From: an uncultured Cellulomonadaceae bacterium
GTDB taxonomy: Bacteria > Actinomycetota > Actinomycetes > Actinomycetales > Cellulomonadaceae
DNA length: 64,000 nt
Reading direction: 5' to 3'
Assembly: GCA_947495165.1 (NCBI GenBank)
Contig: CANLXM010000001.1
Coordinates: 868,001-932,000, forward strand
The notes below the pieces were generated by a model. The model searched no databases and was not told where the DNA came from. It saw only the letters and a list, made by a program, of their open reading frames with translations. Every line of letters begins with the position of its first letter. Within the stretch, counting starts at the first letter, position 1. The position numbers and the translations under genes are program-made. Shown here piece by piece: positions 1 through 9,005 of this stretch.

Positions 1-1034
1 GCGCCAAGGCGCTGTTCGGCGCCGAGCACGCCAACGTCCAGCCGCACTCGGGCGCGACCGCCAACGCGGCCGTCCTGCACGCCCTGATCAACAAGGGCGA
101 CAAGATCATGGGCCTCGAGCTCGCCCACGGCGGGCACCTCACGCACGGCATGAAGATCAACTTCTCCGGCAAGCTGTACGACGTCGCCGCGTACGGCGTC
201 GACCCCGACACCTACCTCGTCGACATGGACAAGGTCCGCGAGACCGCGCTGGCCGAGCGTCCCGACGTGATCATCGGGGGCTGGTCTGCCTACCCGCGCC
301 GGCTCGACTTCGCGGGCTTCCGCTCGATCGCCGACGAGGTCGGCGCCAAGCTCTGGGTCGACATGGCGCACTTCGCGGGGCTCGTCGCTGCCGGCCTGCA
401 CCCGAGCCCCGTCCCGCACGCCGACGTCGTCTCCTCGACCGTGCACAAGACGATCGGCGGACCGCGCTCCGGCTTCATCCTGTCCAAGGAGGAGTACGCG
501 AAGAAGATCGACTCCGCCGTCTTCCCCGGACAGCAGGGCGGCCCGCTCATGCACGTGATCGCCGCCAAGGCCGTCTCGTTCAAGATCGCCGGCTCGGGCG
601 AGTTCGCCGAGCGTCAGCAGCGCGTGCTCAGCGGCGCCAAGATCATCGCCGAGCGCCTCATGGCGAAGGACTGCGCCGAGGTCGGCGTCTCGGTCCTCAC
701 GGGCGGCACCGACGTGCACCTGGTGCTCGTGGACCTGCGCGCCTCCGAGCTCGACGGTCAGCAGGCAGAAGACCTCCTGCACGCCGTCGGCATCACCGTG
801 AACCGCAACGCGGTCCCGTTCGACCCGCGCCCCCCGCGCGTTACCTCGGGCCTGCGCATCGGCACGCCGGCGCTCGCCACCCGGGGCTTCGGCGACGCCG
901 AGTTCACGGAGGTCGCGGACATCATCGCCACGGCCCTCGTCCAGGGCCAGGGCGCCGATGTCGCGGCCCTCAAGGCGCGCGTCGACGCGCTCACGGAGCA
1001 GTTCCCGCTCTACCCCGGGCTCCAGCAGTACTGA
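1..1034 (+). CDS. glyA: Serine hydroxymethyltransferase, 5' truncated
   Basis: PLP-dependent cytosolic enzyme that interconverts serine plus tetrahydrofolate with glycine plus 5,10-methylene-THF. The frame is open from base 3 with no start in the window, so the N-terminal part (about 80 residues, judged from the family length of about 425) lies upstream. The visible protein opens with the substrate and cofactor segment [15 protein letters not shown], then HGGHLTHG, the GWSAYPR stretch, [12 protein letters not shown] and the PLP-lysine loop [15 protein letters not shown]. The C-terminal domain carries [16 protein letters not shown]. It is followed by two GC-rich hairpins and then folD, whose product uses the methylene-THF made here. 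The identification is secure; only the truncation limits it. Confidence 0.97.
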   Translation, partial: AKALFGAEHANVQPHSGATANAAVLHALINKGDKIMGLELAHGGHLTHGMKINFSGKLYDVAAYGVDPDTYLVDMDKVRETALAERPDVIIGGWSAYPRRLDFAGFRSIADEVGAKLWVDMAHFAGLVAAGLHPSPVPHADVVSSTVHKTIGGPRSGFILSKEEYAKKIDSAVFPGQQGGPLMHVIAAKAVSFKIAGSGEFAERQQRVLSGAKIIAERLMAKDCAEVGVSVLTGGTDVHLVLVDLRASELDGQQAEDLLHAVGITVNRNAVPFDPRPPRVTSGLRIGTPALATRGFGDAEFTEVADIIATALVQGQGADVAALKARVDALTEQFPLYPGLQQY

Positions 1035-1047
1035 GCCCGTCCGCCCG

Positions 1048-1098
1048 CCCGGCGCGCGCCACCCGCGCGCGCCGGGCGCCGGCGACCGGCCGGCGCCC
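1048..1098 (+). terminator. Two overlapping hairpins after glyA
   Basis: Stem 1 pairs CCCGGCGCGCGC (1048-1059) with its exact complement at 1065-1076 around a 5-nt loop. Stem 2 pairs GGGCGCCGG (1074-1082) with CCGGCGCCC (1090-1098). The stems share 1074-1076, so they compete. There is no T-run, as is usual for actinobacterial terminators. The position just after the glyA stop suggests partial termination before folD. Confidence 0.6.
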
Positions 1099-1125
1099 GT
1101 GAAGCCCTGAAGCAGTGGAGCAGCG

Positions 1126-2010
1126 ATGACCGCACAGACGTTGGACGGCAAGGCGACCGCAGCCGCGATCAAGGACGAGCTCACCGTGCGGGTGCGCGCG
1201 CTCGCCGAGCGCGGCGTGACCCCCGGCCTCGGGACCGTGCTGGTGGGGGACGACCCCGGCAGCCACGCGTACGTCGGCGGCAAGCACCGCGACTGCGCGC
1301 AGGTGGGGATCGCGTCGATCCGCGTGGACCTGCCCGGCGACGCGACGCAGGCCGACATCGAGGCCGCGATCGAGCGTCTCAACGCCGACCCCGCGTGCAC
1401 GGGGTACATCGTCCAGCTGCCGCTGCCGCGCGGCATCGACACCAACGCCGTGCTCGAGCTGATCGACCCCGCCAAGGACGCCGACGGCCTGCACCCGACC
1501 AACCTCGGCAGGCTCGTGCTGCGCGTCGCCGAGGCCGTGGACTCACCCCTGCCGTGCACCCCGGCAGGCATCCTTGAGCTCGTCCGCCGGCACGGCCTCG
1601 ACCTCGCGGGCAAGGACGTCGTCGTCCTGGGCCGCGGGACCACCGTCGGGCGATCGATCGGCCTGCTGCTGACCCGCAAGGACGTCAACGCGACGGTGAC
1701 CCTCACGCACACCGGCACGCGCGACGTCGTGCGGCACCTGCGCGAGGCCGACGTGATCGTCGCTGCCGCCGGCGTGCCGCGGTTCGTCACGGCGGACATG
1801 GTCAAGCCCGGCGCGATCGTCCTCGACGTGGGCGTGAGCAGGATCGCCGACGGCGACCGCACCCGGCTGGTCGGCGACGTCGACCCCGCCGTGGCCGACG
1901 TCGCCGGCTGGCTCTCGCCCAACCCGGGCGGTGTGGGACCGATGACCCGCGCGATGCTGCTCGCCAACGTGGTCGGGGCCGCGGAGCGCGCTGCGGGCGT
2001 CTCCGGCTGA
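1126..2010 (+). CDS. folD: Methylenetetrahydrofolate dehydrogenase / methenyl-THF cyclohydrolase
   Basis: Bifunctional cytosolic enzyme that oxidises 5,10-methylene-THF with NADP and hydrolyses methenyl-THF to 10-formyl-THF for purine and fMet synthesis. The 294 residues match the usual 280-300. The catalytic Tyr/Lys segment is [17 protein letters not shown]. The substrate motif is [20 protein letters not shown], followed by [26 protein letters not shown], the dinucleotide-binding [18 protein letters not shown] and the C-terminal [17 protein letters not shown]. The usual GRSxxVGxP loop reads [11 protein letters not shown], a drift I believe is common in actinobacteria. A GGAG lies 5 nt before the ATG. 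It is probably partly co-transcribed with glyA. Confidence 0.97.
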   Translation: MTAQTLDGKATAAAIKDELTVRVRALAERGVTPGLGTVLVGDDPGSHAYVGGKHRDCAQVGIASIRVDLPGDATQADIEAAIERLNADPACTGYIVQLPLPRGIDTNAVLELIDPAKDADGLHPTNLGRLVLRVAEAVDSPLPCTPAGILELVRRHGLDLAGKDVVVLGRGTTVGRSIGLLLTRKDVNATVTLTHTGTRDVVRHLREADVIVAAAGVPRFVTADMVKPGAIVLDVGVSRIADGDRTRLVGDVDPAVADVAGWLSPNPGGVGPMTRAMLLANVVGAAERAAGVSG

Positions 2011-2337
2011 GACGCGGGTCCGAGGGCTGGACCGTACGGGCGTGTCGCGTTATCGGCGCGGGGCGCTCCGGGCGAGCGCTGCCTGCTCGGTCACGGTCGT
2101 CCTCCCAGGGCCTGCAGCTCCATGGCGTGCCGCGCTGACCTGCAGTTTTACCCACCCGCTCCGCCGCCTCCCGTTCACCTGGATGTCACGTGACGGTGTT
2201 CCGACGGACAAGAACGACCCCTAGCGTCAGTGCGGGCAGACCAGCACGGGTCTGGTCAGAGGCGGGCATATCGCGCAGCATGTGCCCTCTCATCAGCCCG
2301 CACCGGCGCAGGCTGCCTGCGCAGATAGGGGAGCTTC
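2011..2337. promoter_or_regulatory. Intergenic regulatory region before the secreted nuclease
   Basis: This 327-nt gap holds no convincing gene. It contains a perfect 10-bp palindrome GTCACGTGAC at 2185-2194, directly after GTTCACCTGGA (2173-2183). The latter resembles one half of the GTTCACC-type PHO box of Streptomyces. A weak promoter fits just downstream: TTCCGA (2199-2204), 17-nt spacer, TAGCGT (2222-2227). The nuclease has its own Shine-Dalgarno GGGGAG about 6 nt before the ATG. Phosphate control is an inference from motif and context only. Confidence 0.35.
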
Positions 2338-5300
2338 ATGTCCAGAGGTCTGCTCGCACGGAGCGTCGCAGCAGCGACGGGGGGTGCGCTGGCCCTGGTC
2401 ACCCTGGCAGTCCCGCCCGCCCTCGCGGCCGTGTCGCCCGAAGCGCCCGTCGTGATCAACGAGGTCTACGGCGGAGGCGGCAACTCCGGGTCCACCTGGC
2501 GCAGCGACTTCGTCGAGCTGGTGAACTCCTCGGACGTCGCGGTCAGCCTCGACGGCTGGTCCGTGCAGTACGCCTCGGCCGCCGGCAGCAGCTGGCAGGT
2601 CACCGAGCTCAGCGGCACCGTGGGTCCGGGTGAGCACTTCCTCGTCAAGCAGGCCGACGGCGCCGGCGGCACGCTCGCGCTCCCGACCCCGGACGTCGCG
2701 GGCTCGATCGCGATGAGCGGGACCAACGCCAAGGTCGCGCTCGTGTCCACGACCGCCCCGATGAGCTGCTCCACCGGCTGCGCGGCGCTCCCCGACGTCG
2801 TCGACTACGTCGGGATCGGCAGCGCCTCCGACTTCGCCGGCTCGCCCGCCCCGGCGATGTCCAACCCGGTCTCGGTCGCACGCACCGACGCCGTGAACAC
2901 CGCGGACAACGGCGCGGACTTCACCCGCGGCGAGCCCACGCCGACGAACCTCGCCGGCGACACGACGTCGCCCGAGGACCCGGAAGACCCCGAAGACCCC
3001 GAGGACCCGGACCTCCCCGACCCGACGGCCGTCACCATCGCCGAGATCCAGGGCGAGGGCCAGGCGTCCGGCATGCTGGACACCCGCGTGACGACGACCG
3101 GCGTGGTCACCGCCGCGTACCCGACCGGCGGTCTGAACGGCATCGTGATCCAGACCCCCGGGCCGGACGAGACGCCGGGCCGCAGCGACGCGATCTTCGT
3201 CTACCTCGGCTCCGGCACGAACGTCGAGGTCACCGTCGGCCAGCACGTGCGCGTCACCGGCACCGTGGCCGAGTACTACGGCCTCACGCAGGTGGTGGCC
3301 ACGCGCGCCGACGTCGTCGTCGACGACACGGCGTCCGGGACCGCGCAGGTGGTCGAGGCCGCGTGGCCGGCGACCGACGCCGAGCGCGAGGCGCTCGAGT
3401 CGATGCTCTTCCTGCCCACCGGCGAGATGACCGTCACCAACACGTACTCGACCAACCAGTACGGCGAGGTCGGCCTCGCGGCCGGGGCGCACCCGCTGCT
3501 GCAGCCCACGGACGTCGCCCGGCCGGGGACGGACGAGGCTGCTGCAGTCGCGGCGGACAACGCCGCGCGTGCCGTGACGCTCGACGACGGCGCCACGCTG
3601 AACTTCCTGTCCTCGGCGAACCAGGGCCTGACCCCGCCCTACGTCTCCCTGACGGAGCCCGTCCGGGTCGGTGCGCCGGCGACCTTCACCGAGCCGGTCA
3701 TCGTCGACTACCGCAACAGCACGTGGAAGCTGAACCCGACGAGCCAGGTGGTGCCGGGGTCCGAGACGGTCGCCTTCGCCGACACCCGCACCGCCGCACC
3801 CGACGCCGGACAGCTCGGCGACGGCGAGCTCACGCTCGCGTCGTTCAACGTGCTCAACTACTTCACCACCCTCGGCTCCCAGGTCGCTGGCTGCACCGCC
3901 TACACCGACCGTGCCGGCGACGGTGTGACGACGCGCTCGTGCCCGGACAACGGACCGCGCGGGGCGTGGGACGCGGACGACCTCGAGCGTCAGCAGGCGA
4001 AGATCGTCGCGGCGATCAACGCGACCGACGCCGACGTCGTCGGCCTGATGGAGATCGAGAACTCGGTTGCCCTCGGGGAGGAGGCTGACGAGGCCGTCCG
4101 CACGCTGGTCGCCGCGCTCAACGCCGCCGCTGGCGCGGACACCTGGGCGGCCGTCGCGTCGTCGGCGGACCTCCCTCCCGTGGCCGAGCAGGACGTGATC
4201 ACCAACGCGATCATCTACCGTCCGGACGCGGTCTCACCGGTGGGCGACGCCGTCGCGCTCGGCGACCAGAGCGGGCAGGGCGAGCCGTTCGTCAACGCGC
4301 GCGAGCCGATCGGCCAGATCTTCGAGCCTGCCGACGGCGGGGAGAGCTTCCTCGTGGTCGTCAACCACTTCAAGTCCAAGGGATCGGCAGGACCGCTCCC
4401 GGGCGACGAGGACGCCGGTGACGGCCAGGGGTCGTCAAACGCCTCCCGAGTGGCGCAGGCCACCGCGCTGCGCGACTGGGTGCCGACCGTGCTCGCGGAC
4501 GCCGCGGCCGAGGGCAACCCTACGGCGTCGGTCGCCCTGGTCGGCGACTTCAACTCCTACACCCGCGAGGACCCGCTCGAGGTTCTCTACGACGCCGGCT
4601 TCGTCAACGCTCGCACGGCCGTCGGTGTGCCGGACGAGTACTCCTACAGCTTCTCGGGCCAGGCAGGGTCGCTCGACCACATCCTGCTGAACGAGGAGAT
4701 GCTGGCCCAGGCGACGGGTGCGGACATCTGGCAGATCAACGCCCCGGAGTCGATCGCGCTCGAGTACAGCCGGTACAACTCCCACGGCACGCTCTTCTAC
4801 GACGCGAGCCCGTTCCGGTCCAGCGACCACGACCCCGTCCTCGTGAGCTTCGGCGCGCAGGCCGCGGAGCCCGTCGCGACGACGACCAAGGCCAAGACGC
4901 GCGACCGCCTGGTCCGCTACGGCGAGGACGTGACCGTCACGGTCGCCGTGCGGGCCGAGGGCGTGGTCCCGAGCGGGACCGTCGAGGTGCTCGACCGTGA
5001 CGACGTGGTCGGCTCGGCCGAGCTCGACGCCGACGGCCGCGCGCGCATCGACGTCACGGGCCTGAAGCCCGGCAAGCACCGCCTGACGGTGCGCTACGCC
5101 GGGTCGGACGCCGCCGCGCCGTCGCAGGCGCGCCGCGCACTGACGGTGCTCGTCCTGCCGGGCGCGACGAAGGTCGCGTTCGACGTCGACCGGGACGGCC
5201 GCAGCGTCGACGTCGAGGTGACCGGTCGCGGGTTCACGCCCGAGGGAGCCGTGTTCGTGCTCGTCGACGGGCGGCTCGCCGGGGGCGGACGCCTCGACGG

Positions 5301-5421
5301 CGGCCACGTCGAGGTCGAGGTCGGCAAGCAGCGCCGCGGCGTGCACGTCTACACCGTGCTGTACCTCGGCTCGGACGTCGCAGCGCCGGACGGTGCCAGC
5401 CGGGTCGTGCGCGTGCGGTGA
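2338..5421 (+). CDS. Secreted ExeM/NucH-type endonuclease with lamin-tail and Ig-like domains
   Basis: Predicted extracellular nuclease of the endonuclease/exonuclease/phosphatase superfamily, likely acting on extracellular DNA. Residues 1-31 form a Sec signal peptide ending in ALAA. A lamin-tail domain (about 37-150) contains VINEVYGGGGNSGS and DFVELVNSS. An acidic EDP repeat linker (about 218-229) and an OB-like ExeM domain (about 235-340) follow. The catalytic domain (about 495-845) has LASFNVLNYF, the metal-binding MEIEN, GDFNSY and the terminal SDHDPV. Residues 850-1027 are two Ig-like beta domains related to the tail of the next protein. The 1027 residues fit the family. The start is set by the Shine-Dalgarno GGGGAG. 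The 5'-nucleotidase downstream suggests joint recovery of phosphate and nucleosides. Confidence 0.9.
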   Translation: MSRGLLARSVAAATGGALALVTLAVPPALAAVSPEAPVVINEVYGGGGNSGSTWRSDFVELVNSSDVAVSLDGWSVQYASAAGSSWQVTELSGTVGPGEHFLVKQADGAGGTLALPTPDVAGSIAMSGTNAKVALVSTTAPMSCSTGCAALPDVVDYVGIGSASDFAGSPAPAMSNPVSVARTDAVNTADNGADFTRGEPTPTNLAGDTTSPEDPEDPEDPEDPDLPDPTAVTIAEIQGEGQASGMLDTRVTTTGVVTAAYPTGGLNGIVIQTPGPDETPGRSDAIFVYLGSGTNVEVTVGQHVRVTGTVAEYYGLTQVVATRADVVVDDTASGTAQVVEAAWPATDAEREALESMLFLPTGEMTVTNTYSTNQYGEVGLAAGAHPLLQPTDVARPGTDEAAAVAADNAARAVTLDDGATLNFLSSANQGLTPPYVSLTEPVRVGAPATFTEPVIVDYRNSTWKLNPTSQVVPGSETVAFADTRTAAPDAGQLGDGELTLASFNVLNYFTTLGSQVAGCTAYTDRAGDGVTTRSCPDNGPRGAWDADDLERQQAKIVAAINATDADVVGLMEIENSVALGEEADEAVRTLVAALNAAAGADTWAAVASSADLPPVAEQDVITNAIIYRPDAVSPVGDAVALGDQSGQGEPFVNAREPIGQIFEPADGGESFLVVVNHFKSKGSAGPLPGDEDAGDGQGSSNASRVAQATALRDWVPTVLADAAAEGNPTASVALVGDFNSYTREDPLEVLYDAGFVNARTAVGVPDEYSYSFSGQAGSLDHILLNEEMLAQATGADIWQINAPESIALEYSRYNSHGTLFYDASPFRSSDHDPVLVSFGAQAAEPVATTTKAKTRDRLVRYGEDVTVTVAVRAEGVVPSGTVEVLDRDDVVGSAELDADGRARIDVTGLKPGKHRLTVRYAGSDAAAPSQARRALTVLVLPGATKVAFDVDRDGRSVDVEVTGRGFTPEGAVFVLVDGRLAGGGRLDGGHVEVEVGKQRRGVHVYTVLYLGSDVAAPDGASRVVRVR

Positions 5422-5423
5422 CC

Positions 5424-5498
5424 GCGCCCGGGACCGGGCGCCGTGAGTGGGGCAGGAACACCAGCAAGGAACACCAGACCGCGCGGCGTGCGCCGCGC
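5424..5498 (+). promoter_or_regulatory. Hairpin / tandem repeat / hairpin between nuclease and nucleotidase genes
   Basis: Directly after the nuclease stop, GCGCCCGG (5424-5431) pairs with CCGGGCGC (5434-5441). Then GGAACACCAG occurs twice (5455-5464 and 5468-5477), a 13-bp period with an identical core. Next, GCGCGGCG (5481-5488) pairs with CGCCGCGC (5491-5498). The first hairpin could be a partial terminator, the direct repeat resembles an operator, and the last hairpin sits just before the nucleotidase Shine-Dalgarno. No function is established. Confidence 0.4.
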
Positions 5499-5516
5499 AC
5501 CGAGAGGACATGGTTC

Positions 5517-8102
5517 ATGGACATCACCACGGGTAGGCGGGTGCGGCTCGCCGCCGTCGTCGCAGCAGGCTCCCTGGTCGGGGGCGGCCTGGTCGCGGTC
5601 CCGGCCTCGGCCGCGCCGATCGCGACCGTCTCGATCAACCTCCTGAACATCAACGACTTCCACGGTCGGATCGACAAGAACACCGTCAAGTTTGCGGGCA
5701 CCGTCGAGCGGCTCCGGGCCGAGGGTGGCGAGGCCAACACGCTCTTCCTGTCCAACGGCGACAACATCGGTGCCTCGCTGTTCGCCTCGGCGAGCCAGCG
5801 GGACGAGCCCACGCTCGACGTGCTCGACGCGCTCGACCTCGCGACGTCGTCGGTCGGCAACCACGAGTTCGACGGCGGGTTCGCGGACCTCACCGGCCGC
5901 GTGGCTGACCGGGCCGACTTCGACTACCTCGGTGCGAACGTCTACAAGAAGGGCACGAGCACGGCGGCGCTCCCCGAGTACGCGACCTTCGAGGTCGAGG
6001 GCGTGACGGTGGGCGTCATCGGGACGGTGTCCGAGGAGACCCCGTCCCTCGTGACCCCGGCCGGCATCGCGGACCTCTCGTTCGGTGACCCCGTGACCGC
6101 CGTCAACCGCGTCGCCGCGCAGCTCAGCGACGGCCGCGAGGCGAACGGCGAGGCCGACGTCATCGTCGCCGAGTTCCACGAGGGCGCCGGCGCAGGCACC
6201 CCCGACGGCGCCACCCTCGCCGAGGAGGTCGCTGCGGGCGGGGCCTTCGCGGACATCGTCACGAAGACCTCCGCGCTGGTCGACGTGATCTTCACCGGCC
6301 ACACGCACAAGGAGTACGCGTGGATGGCCCCGGTCCCGGGTATCGCTGGCGAGGAGCGTCCCGTGCTCCAGACCGGTTCCTACGGGGAGAACATCGGCCA
6401 GGTCCAGCTCGAGGTCGACCCGGCCACCGGCGTCGTCGTCTCGACCGCGACGGTCGCGCGCAACGTCCCGCGCGACGACGTGAAGGACGACGAGCTTGCC
6501 TCCACGTACCCGCGGGTGCAGGAGGTCCAGAGGATCGTGACCGCGGCGCTCGCCGCGGCCGACGAGATCGGCTCGGAGCCCGTCGGCACGATCACGGGCG
6601 ACCTCACGCGCGCCCGCACCGAGGGCACCAAGGACGACCGTGCGTCGGAGTCGACCCTCGGGGGCCTCGTGGCGAACTCGCTGCGCGACTCCGCCCCCGG
6701 TGCCGAGATCGGCGTCGTCAACCCGGGCGGCCTGCGCGCCGACCTGCTGTTCGCCAAGGATCCTGCGAACGCGAAGGAGACGGCCGACGGCATCGTCACG
6801 TTCGCCGAGGCCAACGCCGTGCTCCCGTTCCTGAACAACGTGTGGACCACGTCGCTCTCGGGCGCCCAGCTCAAGACGCTCCTCGAGCAGCAGTGGCAGA
6901 CGAACGCGGACGGCTCCGTCCCGTCCCGGCCGTACCTGCAGCTCGGGCTCTCGGACAACGTCCGCTACACGTTCGACGCCTCGCGTCCGGCAGGGGACCG
7001 CATCACGTCCATCACGGTGAACGACGAGCTCGTCACGGCGTCCGCCTCCTACCGGATCGGCACCTTCTCGTTCCTCGCCACCGGCGGTGACAACTTCCGG
7101 GTGTTCACCGACGGGAGCAACCCGACGGACACCGGCCTCGTCGACCGTGACGCCTGGATCGGCTACCTCGAGGACAACGCGAACATCGCACCGGACTTCG
7201 CGCGTCGGTCGGTGCAGGTCGCCGGGAACCCCTCGTCCGCGGAGGTAGGCACGGCGCTCGACATCGACGTGTCGATGCTCGACCTGACGAGCCTCGGTTC
7301 CCCCGACAACACGGCCCTGGCGGCGTCCTTCACCGGAGGCTCGCTCTCCTCAGCCGTCGCGTTCGGGACCTTCCCTGTCGCCGACGGCGCGGCCACCGTG
7401 GCCGGGTCCGTCCCGGCGTCCGCCGCCGGTGCGACCACCCTCACGCTGGTGGCCGCGCCGTCCGGTACGACCGTCACGCTCCCGCTCGAGGTCTCGGCGA
7501 CGCCGGTCACCCCGGTCGAGAAGTCGAAGACCGCGATGGCGGTCCGTGTGCTCGACCCGAAGACCCGCTACGGCACGCCCGCCGTGGTCAAGGTCGTCGC
7601 GCGCGAGGTCAAGTCTCCGACGACGGGTCGCTCGGCCCCGGCAGCCGGTGTGGTCGAGGTGCGCGAGGGCTCGAAGGTGCTCGCACGCGCGACGCTGAAG
7701 AAGTCGTCGAAGTACGGCGTCGCGTACGTGCGGCTGCCGAAGACCCTGTCGGTGGGCAAGCACCGGGTCACGGTGCACTACCTCGGTTCTGACACGGCGC
7801 AGCCCGCCACGGCGAAGGCCCGCACCGTGCGGGTCTACCGGGCCAAGACGACGGCGTCGGCCAAGGTCTCCCGGTCCGGCAAGTCGGTCTGGGTGACGGT
7901 CAAGGCGCGGGGCCTCAAGCCCACGGGCAAGGTCTCGGTGCGCGTCGACGGACGGTACGTCGGGACCAAGGCGCTCAAGAACGGCAAGGCGAAGTTCCGC
8001 GTGGCCCGCCCGGGCGACGGCCGCACGCGCTACGTCGTGACGTACTTCGGCAGCCGCACGGCGCTCCCGGACACCTGGGCCAAGACGGTCCGCCTGCGGT
8101 AG
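5517..8102 (+). CDS. Secreted UshA-type bifunctional metallophosphatase / 5'-nucleotidase
   Basis: Calcineurin-like enzyme that removes phosphate from nucleotides outside the cell. I place the start at ATG 5517, 33 codons inside the longest frame. GAGAGGA lies 8 nt upstream and the protein then begins with a clean signal peptide (basic MDITTGRRVR, hydrophobic core, PASAA cleavage). The metallophosphatase domain (about 36-340) has NINDFHGR, NGDNIGAS, GNHEFD, FHEGAG and GHTHKEY. The 5'-nucleotidase C-terminal domain (about 350-560) has NPGGLRADLL. The last 200 or so residues are Ig-like domains rich in Lys, homologous to but oppositely charged from the acidic tail of the preceding nuclease. No sortase signal is seen. 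Confidence 0.92.
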   Translation: MDITTGRRVRLAAVVAAGSLVGGGLVAVPASAAPIATVSINLLNINDFHGRIDKNTVKFAGTVERLRAEGGEANTLFLSNGDNIGASLFASASQRDEPTLDVLDALDLATSSVGNHEFDGGFADLTGRVADRADFDYLGANVYKKGTSTAALPEYATFEVEGVTVGVIGTVSEETPSLVTPAGIADLSFGDPVTAVNRVAAQLSDGREANGEADVIVAEFHEGAGAGTPDGATLAEEVAAGGAFADIVTKTSALVDVIFTGHTHKEYAWMAPVPGIAGEERPVLQTGSYGENIGQVQLEVDPATGVVVSTATVARNVPRDDVKDDELASTYPRVQEVQRIVTAALAAADEIGSEPVGTITGDLTRARTEGTKDDRASESTLGGLVANSLRDSAPGAEIGVVNPGGLRADLLFAKDPANAKETADGIVTFAEANAVLPFLNNVWTTSLSGAQLKTLLEQQWQTNADGSVPSRPYLQLGLSDNVRYTFDASRPAGDRITSITVNDELVTASASYRIGTFSFLATGGDNFRVFTDGSNPTDTGLVDRDAWIGYLEDNANIAPDFARRSVQVAGNPSSAEVGTALDIDVSMLDLTSLGSPDNTALAASFTGGSLSSAVAFGTFPVADGAATVAGSVPASAAGATTLTLVAAPSGTTVTLPLEVSATPVTPVEKSKTAMAVRVLDPKTRYGTPAVVKVVAREVKSPTTGRSAPAAGVVEVREGSKVLARATLKKSSKYGVAYVRLPKTLSVGKHRVTVHYLGSDTAQPATAKARTVRVYRAKTTASAKVSRSGKSVWVTVKARGLKPTGKVSVRVDGRYVGTKALKNGKAKFRVARPGDGRTRYVVTYFGSRTALPDTWAKTVRLR

Positions 8103-8129
8103 CCCGGCCAGCGCAGCTGCACGACCACG

Positions 8130-8186
8130 CACGCAGACCATCCTGGTCCGTCGACCTCGCGTCGATGGGGCAGGATGGTCTGCGTG
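8130..8186. repeat. Perfect 16-bp inverted repeat ending on the exonuclease III start codon
   Basis: CACGCAGACCATCCTG (8130-8145) is the exact reverse complement of CAGGATGGTCTGCGTG (8171-8186). The 25-nt loop has an inner stem TCGAC/GTCGA. The right arm contains a -10-like CAGGAT, an AGGA and the GTG start codon (8184-8186). On readthrough RNA from the upstream genes it would hide the start. It may also terminate that transcription. Confidence 0.75.
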
Positions 8187-8987
8187 CTGACCCTCACCAC
8201 TGTCAACGTCAACGGGATCCGAGCCGCCTTCCGCAAGGGCATGGGGGAGTGGCTCGCCGCCACCACCCCCGACGTCGTCGCGATGCAGGAGGTGCGCGCG
8301 ACCGACGAGATCGTCGCCGACCTCCTCGGCGACGGCTGGCACGTCGTGCACCAGGCGTGCGACATCAAGGGCCGCGCCGGGGTCGCGATCGCGTCCCGCC
8401 TGCCGCTCACCGCGGTCCGCGTCGGGCTCGGCAACGGTGAGCCCGAGGTCCCGGTCGACACGGGCCGGTGGGTCGAGGCCGACATCGAGACCGCCGACGG
8501 CGCGTCCGTCACCGTGGTCTCGGCGTACATCCACTCCGGCACCGCCGGGACACCGAAGATGGACCAGAAGTACGCCTACCTCGAGAAGGTCACGGCGCGC
8601 ATGCGCGAGCTCGCGGCGGCCGGCGGGCACGCCGTGGTGACCGGGGATCTCAACATCGCGCACCGCGAGGTGGACATCAAGAACTGGAAGGGCAACCTCA
8701 AGTCGGCGGGATTCCTGCCGCAGGAGCGGGCGTACCTGGACCTATGGTTCGACGAGCTCGGCTTCGCGGACCTCGGCCGCCGGTTCGGCGGTGAGGGTCC
8801 CGGTCCGTACACGTGGTGGTCGAACCGCGGGCAGGCGTTCGACAACGACGCCGGCTGGCGCATCGACTACCAGCTCGCGACCCCCGGCCTCGCGGAGGCG
8901 GCGCAGAGCGTCGTGATCGGGCGCGCGGCGTCCTACGACACGCGCTGGTCCGACCACGCGCCCGTCACGGTGTCCTACGGCCTCTGA
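8184..8987 (+). CDS. Exodeoxyribonuclease III family AP endonuclease
   Basis: Cytosolic Mg-dependent enzyme that cuts 5' to abasic sites and degrades duplex DNA 3' to 5' in base-excision repair. It has the EEP fold: TVNVNGIRAAFRKG, the metal glutamate in MQEVRA, the TGDLNIAHREVDIKN motif and the C-terminal SDHAPVTV. ATG 8175 also opens the frame, but its AGGA would abut it; GTG 8184 has AGGA 8 nt upstream, or a CAGGAT box 7 nt upstream for leaderless reading, and is preferred (267 residues). There is no signal peptide, so this is not a third secreted nuclease. Its expression may be affected by the inverted repeat over its start. Confidence 0.9.
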   Translation: MLTLTTVNVNGIRAAFRKGMGEWLAATTPDVVAMQEVRATDEIVADLLGDGWHVVHQACDIKGRAGVAIASRLPLTAVRVGLGNGEPEVPVDTGRWVEADIETADGASVTVVSAYIHSGTAGTPKMDQKYAYLEKVTARMRELAAAGGHAVVTGDLNIAHREVDIKNWKGNLKSAGFLPQERAYLDLWFDELGFADLGRRFGGEGPGPYTWWSNRGQAFDNDAGWRIDYQLATPGLAEAAQSVVIGRAASYDTRWSDHAPVTVSYGL

Positions 8988-9005
8988 GCCGCGCAGCCCG
9001 CCAGG

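Noticed and set aside
2992-3027. GAGGACCCGGAAGACCCC-like tandem repeat as a possible CRISPR or VNTR
   Set aside because: Units of 9 bp encode EDP in a protein linker in frame; there are no spacers.
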